Assembly (NCBI RefSeq): GCF_001757995.1
Contig: NZ_LXLV01000057.1
Coordinates: 1-64,000, forward strand
Length of the DNA stretch: 64,000 nucleotides
Reading direction: 5' to 3'
DNA from: Bacillus mycoides
Lineage (GTDB): Bacteria; Bacillota; Bacilli; Bacillales; Bacillaceae_G
A program made the translations under genes and the position numbers. The first letter of the stretch is position 1; the number at the start of each line of letters is the position of its first letter. Positions 44,434 to 53,539 of this stretch are shown piece after piece. The notes below the pieces were generated by a model. That model did no database searches. It saw nothing but the letters and a program-made list of their open reading frames with translations, and was not told the DNA's origin.

Positions 44434-46176
44434 TTATTTCTCCTTGTGATACACTACTTCTCCTTGTAAAACCGTCACTAAAACTTTCGCATTCGGAATC
44501 TTATCGGCACTCATTTTAGTAATATCTTCATTTAGTAATACCATATCAGCTGATTTCCCTACTTCAATCGAACCTGTAGTGTTATCAAGACCTAGCGCTT
44601 TAGCTGGCTTAATTGTATAGGCATCAATAGCTGCGTATACATCAGACAAACCCTTTTCATCAATGCTTAATGCATTCGAAATCGTAACAAGTGGATTCAG
44701 TTCATTTACATCCCAATCACTACTAAGTGATACATTTGCTCCTGTTTTCCAAATTCGTCCTAACTGCATAATTCGTTTCATTTGCTGATTTGAAAAATAC
44801 GTACTTGCCCAGCTTTGTTTTGGATCTTCTGCAAAATCATGACCTACTTGAAAATCAGCGCTAATACCTAATTTAGCAAAACGATTTATATCACTATCTT
44901 CTACCATTTCCACGTGCGTGAGCGTATAAGGCTGGTTTGCCCCTTCTTTTTTCGCAGCTTCAATTGCATTTAAACTCTCTCTTACCCCGCCGTCTCCAAT
45001 CGCGTGAATCAATGCACCGTAACCAATTTTATTGAGTTCAGTCAACCACCACTTCATCTTTTCTTCTGGAATATAGTTCAAACCATATGGAGTTCCTTTA
45101 AACCACTCAAACTTATATTTTTCTAATATTTTAGCTGTGCTATTAATACTAATTCCATCACTATACATTTTCACTTGATTTATAAGCATTCGGGATGACA
45201 AATCATCACGTTTAATTTTTTTGAAATACTCCATTTGTTCTGCTTCATTTAAATTCGGATATACCCATGGACGAAGTACTACTCGCGTAGTTAGCTTTTT
45301 CTCATCATATACTTTATTCCAAACATCTAACCAGCCTCGTTTCCAATAGAGACGTCCATCACCGACTGTAGTAATACCATTCTTTGCAACCTCACCTAAA
45401 CCGTCTAACAAACCTTCATAATTTTTTTCAAAGAGGTTTGACTGGGAATTCCATGCTTTTTCCATCACAATATCCCCAGCTGTATCATAAAGAATACCAA
45501 ATGGTTCTCCTGATTCAGGATCTCGAATGATTCTTCCGCCTTGCGGATCTTTCGTATCTTTATTTATTCCAGCTAACTCCAATGCTTTCGAATTAACCCA
45601 TACAGAATGAGAGGTTCTTTCCATAATTAACACTGGATTATTAGGAAATAACTCATCAAGAACTTGTAAAGGAGTTTGTTGTTCTGATTTTTCGTCCATA
45701 TCTTTTAACAGCTCTTCTAAACTAAATCCAGTTCCGCTTATCCATTCCCCATCTTTAACATCTTTTTTACAAACCTTTAAATACGAGCGTTGTTCTTGCA
45801 GAGAAGCATCTGGTGAGACACTACAATTCCCTGCTGCTGGTGATTTCGCTTCAAATATATGATTATGATTGTCCACAAAACCAGGGAGGATAAAACGTCC
45901 TTGTAAATCCACCACTTTCGTATCTTCATTTATAAATCCCTCTACATCCTTGTTTGAACCAACAAATTTAATTTCCCCTTCTTTAACGGCTACAGCCTCT
46001 ACGATGTCTTGCTTTTCATTTGAAGTATAGATTGTACCATTTTTAAATACTACATTTTTGGGCAACTGATTAGGTAGAACAGAGCTACCATTCTCACCTT
46101 CTCCTACTTCAGGAGTACATGCTGAGATCCATACCATACTAAGAATTAGACAAATAAGTAAGATTTTTCTTTTCAT
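44434..46176 (-). CDS. Lipoprotein YtcJ-type amidohydrolase
   Basis: The 580-residue protein has a lipoprotein signal ending WISAC. It then has amidohydrolase-3 motifs: VVFKNGTIYTSNEKQDIVEA, FILPGFVDNHNHIFEA (HxH), LIHAIGDGGV, LTHVEMVED and SLSSDWDVNELNPLV. The start at 46176 is chosen for AAAAAGGGG upstream. It is the externally anchored counterpart of the cytoplasmic gene at 10681. It follows the MerR gene and has its own candidate MerR-type promoter (46218-46257). Substrate unknown. Confidence 0.82.
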   Translation of the reverse strand: MKRKILLICLILSMVWISACTPEVGEGENGSSVLPNQLPKNVVFKNGTIYTSNEKQDIVEAVAVKEGEIKFVGSNKDVEGFINEDTKVVDLQGRFILPGFVDNHNHIFEAKSPAAGNCSVSPDASLQEQRSYLKVCKKDVKDGEWISGTGFSLEELLKDMDEKSEQQTPLQVLDELFPNNPVLIMERTSHSVWVNSKALELAGINKDTKDPQGGRIIRDPESGEPFGILYDTAGDIVMEKAWNSQSNLFEKNYEGLLDGLGEVAKNGITTVGDGRLYWKRGWLDVWNKVYDEKKLTTRVVLRPWVYPNLNEAEQMEYFKKIKRDDLSSRMLINQVKMYSDGISINSTAKILEKYKFEWFKGTPYGLNYIPEEKMKWWLTELNKIGYGALIHAIGDGGVRESLNAIEAAKKEGANQPYTLTHVEMVEDSDINRFAKLGISADFQVGHDFAEDPKQSWASTYFSNQQMKRIMQLGRIWKTGANVSLSSDWDVNELNPLVTISNALSIDEKGLSDVYAAIDAYTIKPAKALGLDNTTGSIEVGKSADMVLLNEDITKMSADKIPNAKVLVTVLQGEVVYHKEK

Positions 46177-46217
46177 ATTCTTTCCCCTTTTTATTATGAT
46201 AAATTGCTTACATATAT

Positions 46218-46257
46218 AGAATAAGGATTGACATAATGTTAATGTCAATCCTTATTC
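46218..46257 (-). promoter_or_regulatory. MerR-type promoter/operator or terminator
   Basis: Perfect 16-bp inverted repeats GAATAAGGATTGACAT (46219-46234) and ATGTCAATCCTTATTC (46242-46257). On the minus strand they embed TTGACA (46243-46248), a 19-bp spacer and TATTCT (46218-46223). The layout suits activation by the adjacent MerR protein. The dyad could equally end the MerR transcript. Confidence 0.55.
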
Positions 46258-46262
46258 TCATT

Positions 46263-47078
46263 CTATTTTCGTACTAAAAAACAAATTTGTGTAACATACT
46301 CCTCTACTAAACAATCACATTCAGGTCCCTTTATATAAACTTCATATGGGTGACTATCTATTATATAGCCATTACTTTCCACCCACTCTTCTAATGCCAT
46401 ATAAGCATAACCTATATAGTCATAGCTGCCATAATGCATAGTAGTAACAATTTGATGCTGATTTAGCTTTTTTATTTCACACTCTTGTAATACACCTTTA
46501 TTGTCATCATCCATAACCGGAATTCTTAATTCAATATCACTGTGATTTGGAATATACTCTTTATCATAAAAAACTACGGATGGAGAACCGACTATTTGAA
46601 AGCTATTTTTTTGTACATTTTCATATAAGTCATAAAAATAATCATCCATATCATCTATATCTATTTGTAATCTTTGAGCAATTACCGTTATTTCATTTCT
46701 CATGCCAATTAATATATCGTAACTTCTATGACGAGCAATATTAAGACCATTGTTCATACTTACCATTTCATTCATTTCAGAAATAACCTGTAAATTTTGT
46801 TTCACCTCATGAGACAACTCTATAATTTGCGCTTGCATATGTTTAATAAATGAATTTTGATCTGCTGACTGGAGAATGACTTTAATTTTCGGTAAAGGAA
46901 ACTTGTACTCCCTCAGCTTTTTAATTTTCAATGCTATTTCTAACTGCCCTTGCTCATAATATCTATATCCATTTACCGGATTCACATATGCTGGTTTTAA
47001 TATCTCCTCTTTATCATAATGCCTTAGCATCCGCGTACTCATTTTACAAATTCGCGAAAATTCAGTAATCGTATACAT
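46263..47078 (-). CDS. MerR regulator with GyrI-like effector domain
   Basis: The 271-residue protein has a MerR helix-turn-helix (YTITEFSRICKMSTRMLRHY, VNGYRYYEQGQLEIAL), a linking helix and a BmrR/GyrI-type effector-binding domain (VVTTMHYGSYDYIGYAYMAL, EVYIKGPE). Such proteins bind hydrophobic cations or drugs. The start at 47078 follows AAGGGG; a longer frame begins at 47099. It lies between a deiminase gene and the lipoprotein amidohydrolase and probably activates the latter. Confidence 0.87.
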   Translation of the reverse strand: MYTITEFSRICKMSTRMLRHYDKEEILKPAYVNPVNGYRYYEQGQLEIALKIKKLREYKFPLPKIKVILQSADQNSFIKHMQAQIIELSHEVKQNLQVISEMNEMVSMNNGLNIARHRSYDILIGMRNEITVIAQRLQIDIDDMDDYFYDLYENVQKNSFQIVGSPSVVFYDKEYIPNHSDIELRIPVMDDDNKGVLQECEIKKLNQHQIVTTMHYGSYDYIGYAYMALEEWVESNGYIIDSHPYEVYIKGPECDCLVEEYVTQICFLVRK

Positions 47079-47118
47079 ATAAATACCCCTTGAATACATT
47101 TTCTTATACGCTTATTTA

Positions 47119-48096
47119 TTAAAACCAATCAAAAATTTTTCTAATTGAAGAACCTTCATTCTGATTGCTCAATCTTTTCATTTTTGAAGGTAACAAATGA
47201 CTCGGACAATACCACGTTAAACAATTCATTGCGCCTCCCATAGTCGATATTTCTCCTACATGAATTTGAATAACTTGTTTTTCCGTATGCTGTTGAATAT
47301 ATCGTAAAACTTCCCCGTCTTTAGCTAATCCAAACTGAGGAACATAAAGGGCGTCACATGTTTCTAACATATTTATATATAAACCTTTTGCCGAGGCTAT
47401 TTCTTGATCATATTGTCCTTTCTCTGTATATGACGAAGGAACAACTATAAATTCAGCTTCTGGCATTTGCTCTTGAATAATCTCTTGAACATGATATCTA
47501 AATTCATGATCCCCTAAAAAATCACTAATAAACATTGTGTGTTCATCAATAAATTTAACCATTCCGTCTGCGTGCGCAAGTACATCTCCTTCTTCAGCAG
47601 GAATAACAATAACCCGGCTCACATCTAAATCCCACTCTAATTGCTCAATTATTTCCTCTTCTGTCCAATCATCGTTATCATCAAATATGCGTTCTGTTAA
47701 TATAACGGTATCTTTTTTATTCCAAATAAGATTACCACCATCCAATATTAATGGTGATTTCACATACTCAAAGTCATTTTTCTTCAACCATTTATTAAAT
47801 CGTTGATCTAAATATCGTCCTTGATCATCTGGTAAATAATTTGGTCGATATTTAAATTTAACAAGATGATTCGTTACAACTGGTGCAACATCTCTTAGCC
47901 AAATATCATCATACTCGAAAAAGTTTGTATGAAAGTCTTGCTCTTCAACAGATAAAGATATAAGTTGATCGGTAAATGATTTTTTTTCATTTAAGTATTC
48001 ATTAAAGTAAATAATGTCATCATAAAATGGTTGATAATATTCATTCGATTCGTCTGGTATTGCAGTAAAAATAATTCCATTATGTTGTTGTTCCAT
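47119..48096 (-). CDS. Agmatine deiminase family protein, divergent
   Basis: The 325-residue PAD-fold protein has YDDIWLRDVAPVV, LDGGNLIWNKKDTVILTERI, VLAHADGMVKF (catalytic His-x-Asp) and nucleophile Cys in GGAMNCLTWY. It is shorter and more divergent than the paralog at 43280, so its substrate may differ from agmatine. The start at 48096 is set by GCGAGGT; the frame extends to 48186 without support. It is 40 bp upstream of the MerR gene, likely the same operon. Confidence 0.78.
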   Translation of the reverse strand: MEQQHNGIIFTAIPDESNEYYQPFYDDIIYFNEYLNEKKSFTDQLISLSVEEQDFHTNFFEYDDIWLRDVAPVVTNHLVKFKYRPNYLPDDQGRYLDQRFNKWLKKNDFEYVKSPLILDGGNLIWNKKDTVILTERIFDDNDDWTEEEIIEQLEWDLDVSRVIVIPAEEGDVLAHADGMVKFIDEHTMFISDFLGDHEFRYHVQEIIQEQMPEAEFIVVPSSYTEKGQYDQEIASAKGLYINMLETCDALYVPQFGLAKDGEVLRYIQQHTEKQVIQIHVGEISTMGGAMNCLTWYCPSHLLPSKMKRLSNQNEGSSIRKIFDWF

Positions 48097-48254
48097 ATTA
48101 TTTACCTCGCTTTTTAATAATGATTGAATAACTGATTTCAATAAGCCATCTATTTCTCTTTTCATTACAATTTTTGAAACGTGCACTTTTCATGAATGGA
48201 TTATAGCACGGAGAAATTTTATATATTTATATAAAAAATATAAAGTGAAACTTT

Positions 48255-48430
48255 AATCAGTGGGGGGTTTGTCCATCCCCACTGATTATCAGCCCTCACC
48301 AATCGGGCATTTACGGGCAGTTATCTTCCACCTAACTTCCTTGCATCCGCCAGGTTTTGAGCTGGGAGCTTTACTGCCCACAAATAGCGGGATAAAGCTG
48401 TCGTTAAGCCGTAAACTGACTCTTGACAAG
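48255..48430 (-). mobile_element. Orphan right end of an IS200/IS605-type element with omega-RNA-like region
   Basis: On the minus strand a structured, GC-richer segment (about 48288-48430, with TGGGAGC and GGGCAGTAAAGC stretches) leads into a perfect 11-bp hairpin AATCAGTGGGG/CCCCACTGATT (48255-48287). This is the layout of IS605 right ends, where the hairpin is the TnpA recognition structure and the preceding ~150 nt are the TnpB guide-RNA scaffold. The hairpin core CAGTGGGG is shared with the complete element at 51.6-53.8 kb. No tnpB or tnpA remains next to it. Confidence 0.55.
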
Positions 48431-48491
48431 ATTTTAAAATGAAGTATTTCATGACAATATTAAAAATGTAATCATCGTACACAATTAACGA

Positions 48492-49424
48492 TTAGATGAT
48501 TTTTTTATCAAGATTCATATCCATTACTTCGAACAGACCGTTTTGATTATATAAATTTAATAAATGTGTTTCTACCCCTATACAAATTCCTTCTAGCGGA
48601 AGATCGTTTGGGTCCTGACCAAATGGATCTTCAATTTCAACCCCTATTGCTTCAATCCCTATAAATGCAAAACTTATAAACGTAGTTGCAAGTACTGTAA
48701 CCCACCCAAGACTATCAACAAGACCAATCGGTAAAGTCCCGCAAAATATGAGCAGTAAAATTTTAATATGAGCAAAATATGCAAAAGGAATAGGCGTTGT
48801 TTTGATACGATCACATCCCCCCACAGCCGTAAGCAGATTATTCAGATCAGCTTCCATATTAATTATTGCATTTGGATGAATTTGACCCGTTTTCAAACCC
48901 TTTGATAGTATAGTTTTTAACATAAAAACTATACTAATCGGTAAATGAATAGACCCAGTCAATATTTCTTTTTCCTTCTCAGAACAAATATCAAGCAATG
49001 CTTTTATTTCAGATAAATCTTTTTCGTCTCTCAAATGTCCTTTCGCTATCTTTGGAAAAGCAATTAATAAATGTAAAAATTTCAGCTTTTCCTGATCCGT
49101 CTTTTTCCCTTCAGACTCCCAATGACATAAAAAACTAACTGCTAAATTTCTAGTATAGGCACCAATCGCGCCAAATAACTTTCTACCTTCCCAGTACCTA
49201 TCATAGGCAGTGTTAGTACGAAAAACTAACAGTAGACCTAAAGCCCCTCCAACAATTACCCAAGGAGTTTGATTAATTTTTATTGCTGCATAATAATAAT
49301 TAATTACAGTTACTATCGTTGAAACACATATATATAATAAAATTTGCGGGAAAATATCTCTTATAACTGTTCCCTTTAATGTAAATATTTGATGTAAACT
49401 ATTTTGATTATTGTAATGAACCAT
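48492..49424 (-). CDS. Bestrophin-family anion channel-like membrane protein
   Basis: The 310-residue protein has four hydrophobic helices and the family signatures LLLVFRTNTAYDRYWEGRKL, FIGIEAIGVEIEDPFGQDPN and DLPL. Bacterial bestrophins (UPF0187, YneE) are pentameric ion channels. It is last in a leftward set with a tiny peptide gene and psiE, all membrane proteins. Confidence 0.88.
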   Translation of the reverse strand: MVHYNNQNSLHQIFTLKGTVIRDIFPQILLYICVSTIVTVINYYYAAIKINQTPWVIVGGALGLLLVFRTNTAYDRYWEGRKLFGAIGAYTRNLAVSFLCHWESEGKKTDQEKLKFLHLLIAFPKIAKGHLRDEKDLSEIKALLDICSEKEKEILTGSIHLPISIVFMLKTILSKGLKTGQIHPNAIINMEADLNNLLTAVGGCDRIKTTPIPFAYFAHIKILLLIFCGTLPIGLVDSLGWVTVLATTFISFAFIGIEAIGVEIEDPFGQDPNDLPLEGICIGVETHLLNLYNQNGLFEVMDMNLDKKII

Positions 49425-49467
49425 ATTTACAAAAACCTCTTTCTTTATTAACTTGTTATTCTTTAAA

Positions 49468-49542
49468 TTATGAAAGTATACAATTAAATAGTAGAATCAT
49501 AAACCCTATTATTAGGAAACTGGTTAAGATTATTTCTTTCAA
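49468..49542 (-). CDS. 24-residue single-pass membrane peptide
   Basis: A TTG start with AAAAGGAG 8 nt upstream encodes MKEIILTSFLIIGFMILLFN followed by CILS. The product is almost entirely one hydrophobic helix with an N-terminal Lys-Glu. It lies between psiE (59 bp upstream) and bestrophin (43 bp downstream), both membrane proteins. The ribosome binding site and position support translation; the role is unknown, perhaps as a channel subunit or regulator. Confidence 0.5.
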   Translation of the reverse strand: MKEIILTSFLIIGFMILLFNCILS

Positions 49543-49601
49543 TACCGTTACTCCTTTTTACCAAAAGATAAAACATCTTTTTTGATTTAAACAACAAATG
49601 T

Positions 49602-50027
49602 TCACTCTTCTAAATCACGACGCATTATTTTAGAATTTGCAATGAATAAAGCACTAATTAATACAAGAATCGCGCAAGCATATAACAATGAATCAATTGG
49701 ACTATCATGATCTATAATAATTAAACGAACGATAGCAGTTATACCTATATATATAAAATAACGTAATGGAAAATGAAAATTCATTTGAAAGTACTTTATA
49801 ATCATTACGATGAATTCAAAATATAAAAAGAATACGACGATACTATCAATCAAATGATAACTAGATTCCTCACTATTTAATTTAAGTTCTTGTATAAATT
49901 GAATAACTTCTTTCATCAGAAACACACTTAGAACAATCCCTAAGCAAATCAAAGCAACATTTAAAATGTACTGTAGAATGATAGGGAACAACGAAAAAAC
50001 CTTTTTAAAATTCTTTAACACAAACAT
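49602..50027 (-). CDS. psiE: PsiE-family membrane protein
   Basis: The 141-residue protein has four membrane helices and the PsiE signature FEFIVMIIKYFQMNFHFPLR followed by YFIYIGITAIVRLIIID. Phosphate-starvation-inducible E proteins have no assigned activity. GGAGAAAAATG context precedes the start. First gene of the set psiE, peptide, bestrophin. Confidence 0.88.
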   Translation of the reverse strand: MFVLKNFKKVFSLFPIILQYILNVALICLGIVLSVFLMKEVIQFIQELKLNSEESSYHLIDSIVVFFLYFEFIVMIIKYFQMNFHFPLRYFIYIGITAIVRLIIIDHDSPIDSLLYACAILVLISALFIANSKIMRRDLEE

Positions 50028-50197
50028 TTTTCTCCTTTTCCATATAAAACAATAATGACAATATACTTTTATTTAATTATCATTACATTAAAATTATACA
50101 TTCCATTCTTATTACATATGTTAAAACAAGACAAAATAAGTAAAGATAGCATTTCACCTATTTTGTCTATAAAGCAACCTAACGAAACTATAATCGA

Positions 50198-51355
50198 TTA
50201 CTTCAATTGAATAGGTTGTTGCTGTGTAACACAATGAATCATTCCGCCATTTTTATAAAGCTCTCTCACATCAATACCGACTACTTTACGATCCGGGTAT
50301 AACTTCTGAATCGTATCGTTTGCGATTTTGTCATTTGGGTCATTATAGTTAGGCACCAATACAACTTTATTCCCAATATAATAATTGATATACGACCCCT
50401 TATAATCGAGAGTTTTTCCACCTTCTAAAGTAACTTTATCTTTACTAAGCGGCAAGTATTCATACTTATATTTCTTTCCTGAAGCATTTTTTGCATCTAA
50501 CAATTTATCCATATCTTTGTTTGACAAGCCCCATTCAGCCAAGTCATCTTCTTTCATCGTTACAATGATAGATTTATCATGGAATTTAGCAAATCCATCA
50601 ATATGAAAATCCGTAATATCTAAATTAGGCACTCCATCTAACCAAATAAAGTTTGTCACCCCAAGGTCACTTATATATTTTTCAATTTCCTTTTCTGATA
50701 AATCAGGATTTCTATTTTTATTCGTTACTGCACTTCGAGTTAATAAAGCAGTCCCATTGCTGTCTAATTCAATTGCGCCACCTTCAAGGACGAATTTCCC
50801 CCAATCAATTCTTTCAATCCCTAATTGTTTACTAACATTCTCACGTACACGGGCATCATTTTTATAAGGAGTTTTCTTCCCCCAACCATTAAATGCTGGA
50901 TCTAATATTTTTAGATTTTTATTATTGTCATAAACAAAAATTGGTCCACTATCTCTTGCCCATACATCATCAGTAGGCGCTATAAAGAAATCAATCTTCT
51001 CCATATTTAGCCCTTCATCTGTTAAAAGCTTATTAATTCGCTCTTTTTCTTCCTGATCATATGCAACAATGTGGACTTTTTCACCCTCAGTTAAAGCACT
51101 TGCCATCTTAATCCAAATAGGTTCAACTTCCTGCTTATACCCTTGACCATATGTGTATTCATGTGGCCATTGTAGCCATGTACCTTCATGTTTATCTTTT
51201 TCATCCGGCATCGTATATTTTCCAGCATTTTTCTGTACCTCTACTTTTTTATCTTCTTTCCCTTTGACACTTTCATTATTCCCTTCAAAAGAACACCCAC
51301 TAATAATCGTTGTAGATAATGTAGCTATTAAACAAAATTTTACTATTTTTTTCAT
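50198..51355 (-). CDS. Lipoprotein agmatine deiminase family enzyme
   Basis: The 385-residue protein has a lipoprotein signal ending TIISGC (Cys21), a charged linker, then the PAD core: DEKDKHEGTWLQWPHEYTYG, DDVWARDSGPIFVYD, VLEGGAIELDSNGT, DFHIDGFAKF and nucleophile Cys in GGMIHCVTQQ. All catalytic motifs of agmatine deiminase are present, so an extracytoplasmic, membrane-anchored deiminase is predicted; typical AguA enzymes are cytoplasmic and lack a signal. CAGGAGGT precedes the ATG. A 19-bp-spacer promoter lies directly upstream. It could act on external agmatine or on peptides or arginine derivatives. Confidence 0.83.
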   Translation of the reverse strand: MKKIVKFCLIATLSTTIISGCSFEGNNESVKGKEDKKVEVQKNAGKYTMPDEKDKHEGTWLQWPHEYTYGQGYKQEVEPIWIKMASALTEGEKVHIVAYDQEEKERINKLLTDEGLNMEKIDFFIAPTDDVWARDSGPIFVYDNNKNLKILDPAFNGWGKKTPYKNDARVRENVSKQLGIERIDWGKFVLEGGAIELDSNGTALLTRSAVTNKNRNPDLSEKEIEKYISDLGVTNFIWLDGVPNLDITDFHIDGFAKFHDKSIIVTMKEDDLAEWGLSNKDMDKLLDAKNASGKKYKYEYLPLSKDKVTLEGGKTLDYKGSYINYYIGNKVVLVPNYNDPNDKIANDTIQKLYPDRKVVGIDVRELYKNGGMIHCVTQQQPIQLK

Positions 51356-51383
51356 TTTTCAACCTCCTGTTCATGTCTCTAAT

Positions 51384-51414
51384 AATGTAAAGCTTCACAT
51401 AGTGTGAAGCTCAA
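51384..51414 (-). promoter_or_regulatory. MerR-type promoter of lipoprotein deiminase
   Basis: Minus strand TTGAGC (51409-51414), 19-bp spacer, TACATT (51384-51389). The spacer holds most of a perfect dyad AGCTTCACA (51391-51399) / TGTGAAGCT (51403-51411). The start codon is 29 bp from the -10. Confidence 0.5.
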
Positions 51415-51746
51415 GCTTTTTCATCAATGTAAAAATTACCAATTATGCTTCCGCATGATAATCACATAATTTCAATACAAATAGATGACATTCACAAAAT
51501 GAATTTCCTATATTTAACATTAATATCATTTAACTTCCTTCATAAATTTATCCTTTTCGGCAAGAAGACTCCATCTGATTTGTATTACGGGTGAAGCCCA
51601 ACAATTCAGGTGGAGATGAATTTCCGTCAGTCAATAGGCTGAACTCTTTTGTTTAGTTCATAACACTTTTTTTGAGAGCGAATGTTTGTTTCTTTCTTTT
51701 TTTGTCTTACGATATAATCTGTCCTAGATAAGGAGGGAATATATAT

Positions 51747-52148
51747 ATGACAACGAAATTAGATAATAATCATTCAGTGTTCTTACTCTACTATCATTTA
51801 GTTTTGGTTATTATATACCGTAAAAAAGTGATGAACGATGAAATTTCAGATTATCTGAAAGAGCACTTCATTCGGTTACTTGAGCCAAAAGGAATTACTG
51901 TAGAAGAATGGAATCATGATGAAGACCATGTTCACATTTTGTTCCGTTCAGTTCCAAATATTGATTTGTCAAAAGCGATTAACAGTTACAAAAGTGTTAG
52001 TTCTCGTTTCGTGAAACGAGATTTTCCTAAGATAAAACATGATCTATGGAAAGAAATGTTTTGGTCTCGAAGTGATTGTCTTTTAACAACGGGCGGTGCA
52101 CCTATAGATTCTATTCGTAAGTACGTTGAATCACAAGGAATGAAATAA
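51747..52148 (+). CDS. tnpA: IS200/IS605 transposase TnpA (Y1 HUH)
   Basis: The 133-residue protein has the HUH metal motif in EDHVHILFRSVPN and the catalytic Tyr in SIRKYVESQGMK. It is the full length for Y1 transposases, which cut and join single-stranded DNA at the element's hairpin ends. AAGGAGGG precedes the ATG. Confidence 0.9.
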   Translation: MTTKLDNNHSVFLLYYHLVLVIIYRKKVMNDEISDYLKEHFIRLLEPKGITVEEWNHDEDHVHILFRSVPNIDLSKAINSYKSVSSRFVKRDFPKIKHDLWKEMFWSRSDCLLTTGGAPIDSIRKYVESQGMK

Positions 52149-52183
52149 TTTTAATGAACTCTCTGAGAAAGGTGGTGAAAACA

Positions 52184-53539
52184 ATGGCTAGAAAGAAAGC
52201 AGTGAAAGTATTACGTAAACAAAAGAAAAGAGAAAACATGCAACGATTCACTCAGAAACAGAATATCGGACGAGCTTGCCTCACGGCAAAAGAATTTCGT
52301 TTACTTCAACGCATGTCGCATAGTTCAAAAGCGTTGCGAAATGTTGGATTGTACACGATGAAACAAAGTTATTTGAACCATAATAAAATGGCTACTGTAA
52401 AAGAAGTGGACACTGCCATGCAAGCCGATATGAACTACTCGGGCATTCAATCAAACTCTGTTCAAGCAATTCGTAGAGCCTTATATACAGAAGTGAAGAG
52501 CTTTTTTAAAGCATTGGAACAGTGGAAGAAAAATCCTGAAACATTCACAGGTCGTCCTAAGTTTCCGAATTATTCTGGTTCAACTGACAAACGAATCATT
52601 GAAATCTATCAAGTTCCAAAAGTTAATGATAATGGGTATTGGATGATTCCGATGAATGTTGCATTCAGAAAAAAATTCGGTTCCCTTAAAATACGTATGC
52701 CTAAAAATTTAAGAAATAAAAAAATCTCCTACATTGAGATTGTACCCAAGCAAAAAGGTCGGTTCTTTGAGGTGCATTATACATATGAGATGCACGTTTC
52801 TCAAATGAAGAAACAATCAACGACTACTAGTAACGCTTTGAGTTGCGATTTAGGTGTAGACAGATTATTAAGTTGTGCAACAAATACAGGTGATACATTC
52901 TTAATTGATGGAAAAAAACTAAAATCCATTAACCAATACTTCAACAAAATGATAAGTAATCTGCAACGGGAAAATATGGGGAACGGACTTTCGAAACGTG
53001 TTGTAACGAATCAAATGGCTGCACTTTGGAATAAACGAGAACGACAAATAAATGGTTACATTTCACAAACTGTAGGTTTGTTATTCAAAAAAGTGAAAGC
53101 ATTCAACATAGATACGGTTGTCGTAGGTTATAACACTGGTTGGAAACAAAAATCTGATATGGGAAAAAAGAATAATCAAAAATTTGTTCAAATCCCATTT
53201 CATAAACTGATTTCAGCAATTGAGAATAAATGTTTAAAAGAAGGCATCCGTTTTTTAAAACAAGAAGAAAGCTATACTTCAAAAGCCAGTTTCCTAGACA
53301 AAGATAGGATTCCTGTTTGGTCTAAGGGTGATGGGACTCATTATTGTTTTAGTGGCAAACGAATCACTCGTGGTCTGTATCGAAGTAACTCAGGAAAATG
53401 TATCCATGCGGATATTAATGGTGCGTTGAATACACTTCAAAAATCAAGAGTTGTAGAATTGAATGAAAATCTCAAAGTGAAAACGCCGATTCTATTAGAA
53501 GTGCAAAAACGTAAGGCTGTTGCTTCGTGCATAGCTTAG
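52184..53539 (+). CDS. tnpB: TnpB RNA-guided nuclease, C4 zinc finger absent
   Basis: The 451-residue protein has RuvC-type catalytic residues: Asp in SCDLGVDRLLSCA, Glu in KQEESYTSKASF and Asp in HADINGALN. The N-terminus is basic (KVLRKQKKRE), with GRPKFPNYSG typical of TnpB. Between the second and third catalytic residues the usual CxxC...CxxC zinc finger is replaced by a segment with FSGKRITRGLYRSNSGK, as in a TnpB subgroup lacking the zinc ligands. The start at 52184 follows AAAGGTGGTG; the frame begins at 52154. It cuts target DNA guided by RNA made from the right end of the element. Confidence 0.85.
   Translation: MARKKAVKVLRKQKKRENMQRFTQKQNIGRACLTAKEFRLLQRMSHSSKALRNVGLYTMKQSYLNHNKMATVKEVDTAMQADMNYSGIQSNSVQAIRRALYTEVKSFFKALEQWKKNPETFTGRPKFPNYSGSTDKRIIEIYQVPKVNDNGYWMIPMNVAFRKKFGSLKIRMPKNLRNKKISYIEIVPKQKGRFFEVHYTYEMHVSQMKKQSTTTSNALSCDLGVDRLLSCATNTGDTFLIDGKKLKSINQYFNKMISNLQRENMGNGLSKRVVTNQMAALWNKRERQINGYISQTVGLLFKKVKAFNIDTVVVGYNTGWKQKSDMGKKNNQKFVQIPFHKLISAIENKCLKEGIRFLKQEESYTSKASFLDKDRIPVWSKGDGTHYCFSGKRITRGLYRSNSGKCIHADINGALNTLQKSRVVELNENLKVKTPILLEVQKRKAVASCIA

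Noticed and set aside
48260-48442. 60-residue plus-strand frame in the orphan IS605 end
   Set aside because: The region is better explained as structured right-end DNA; no ribosome binding site.
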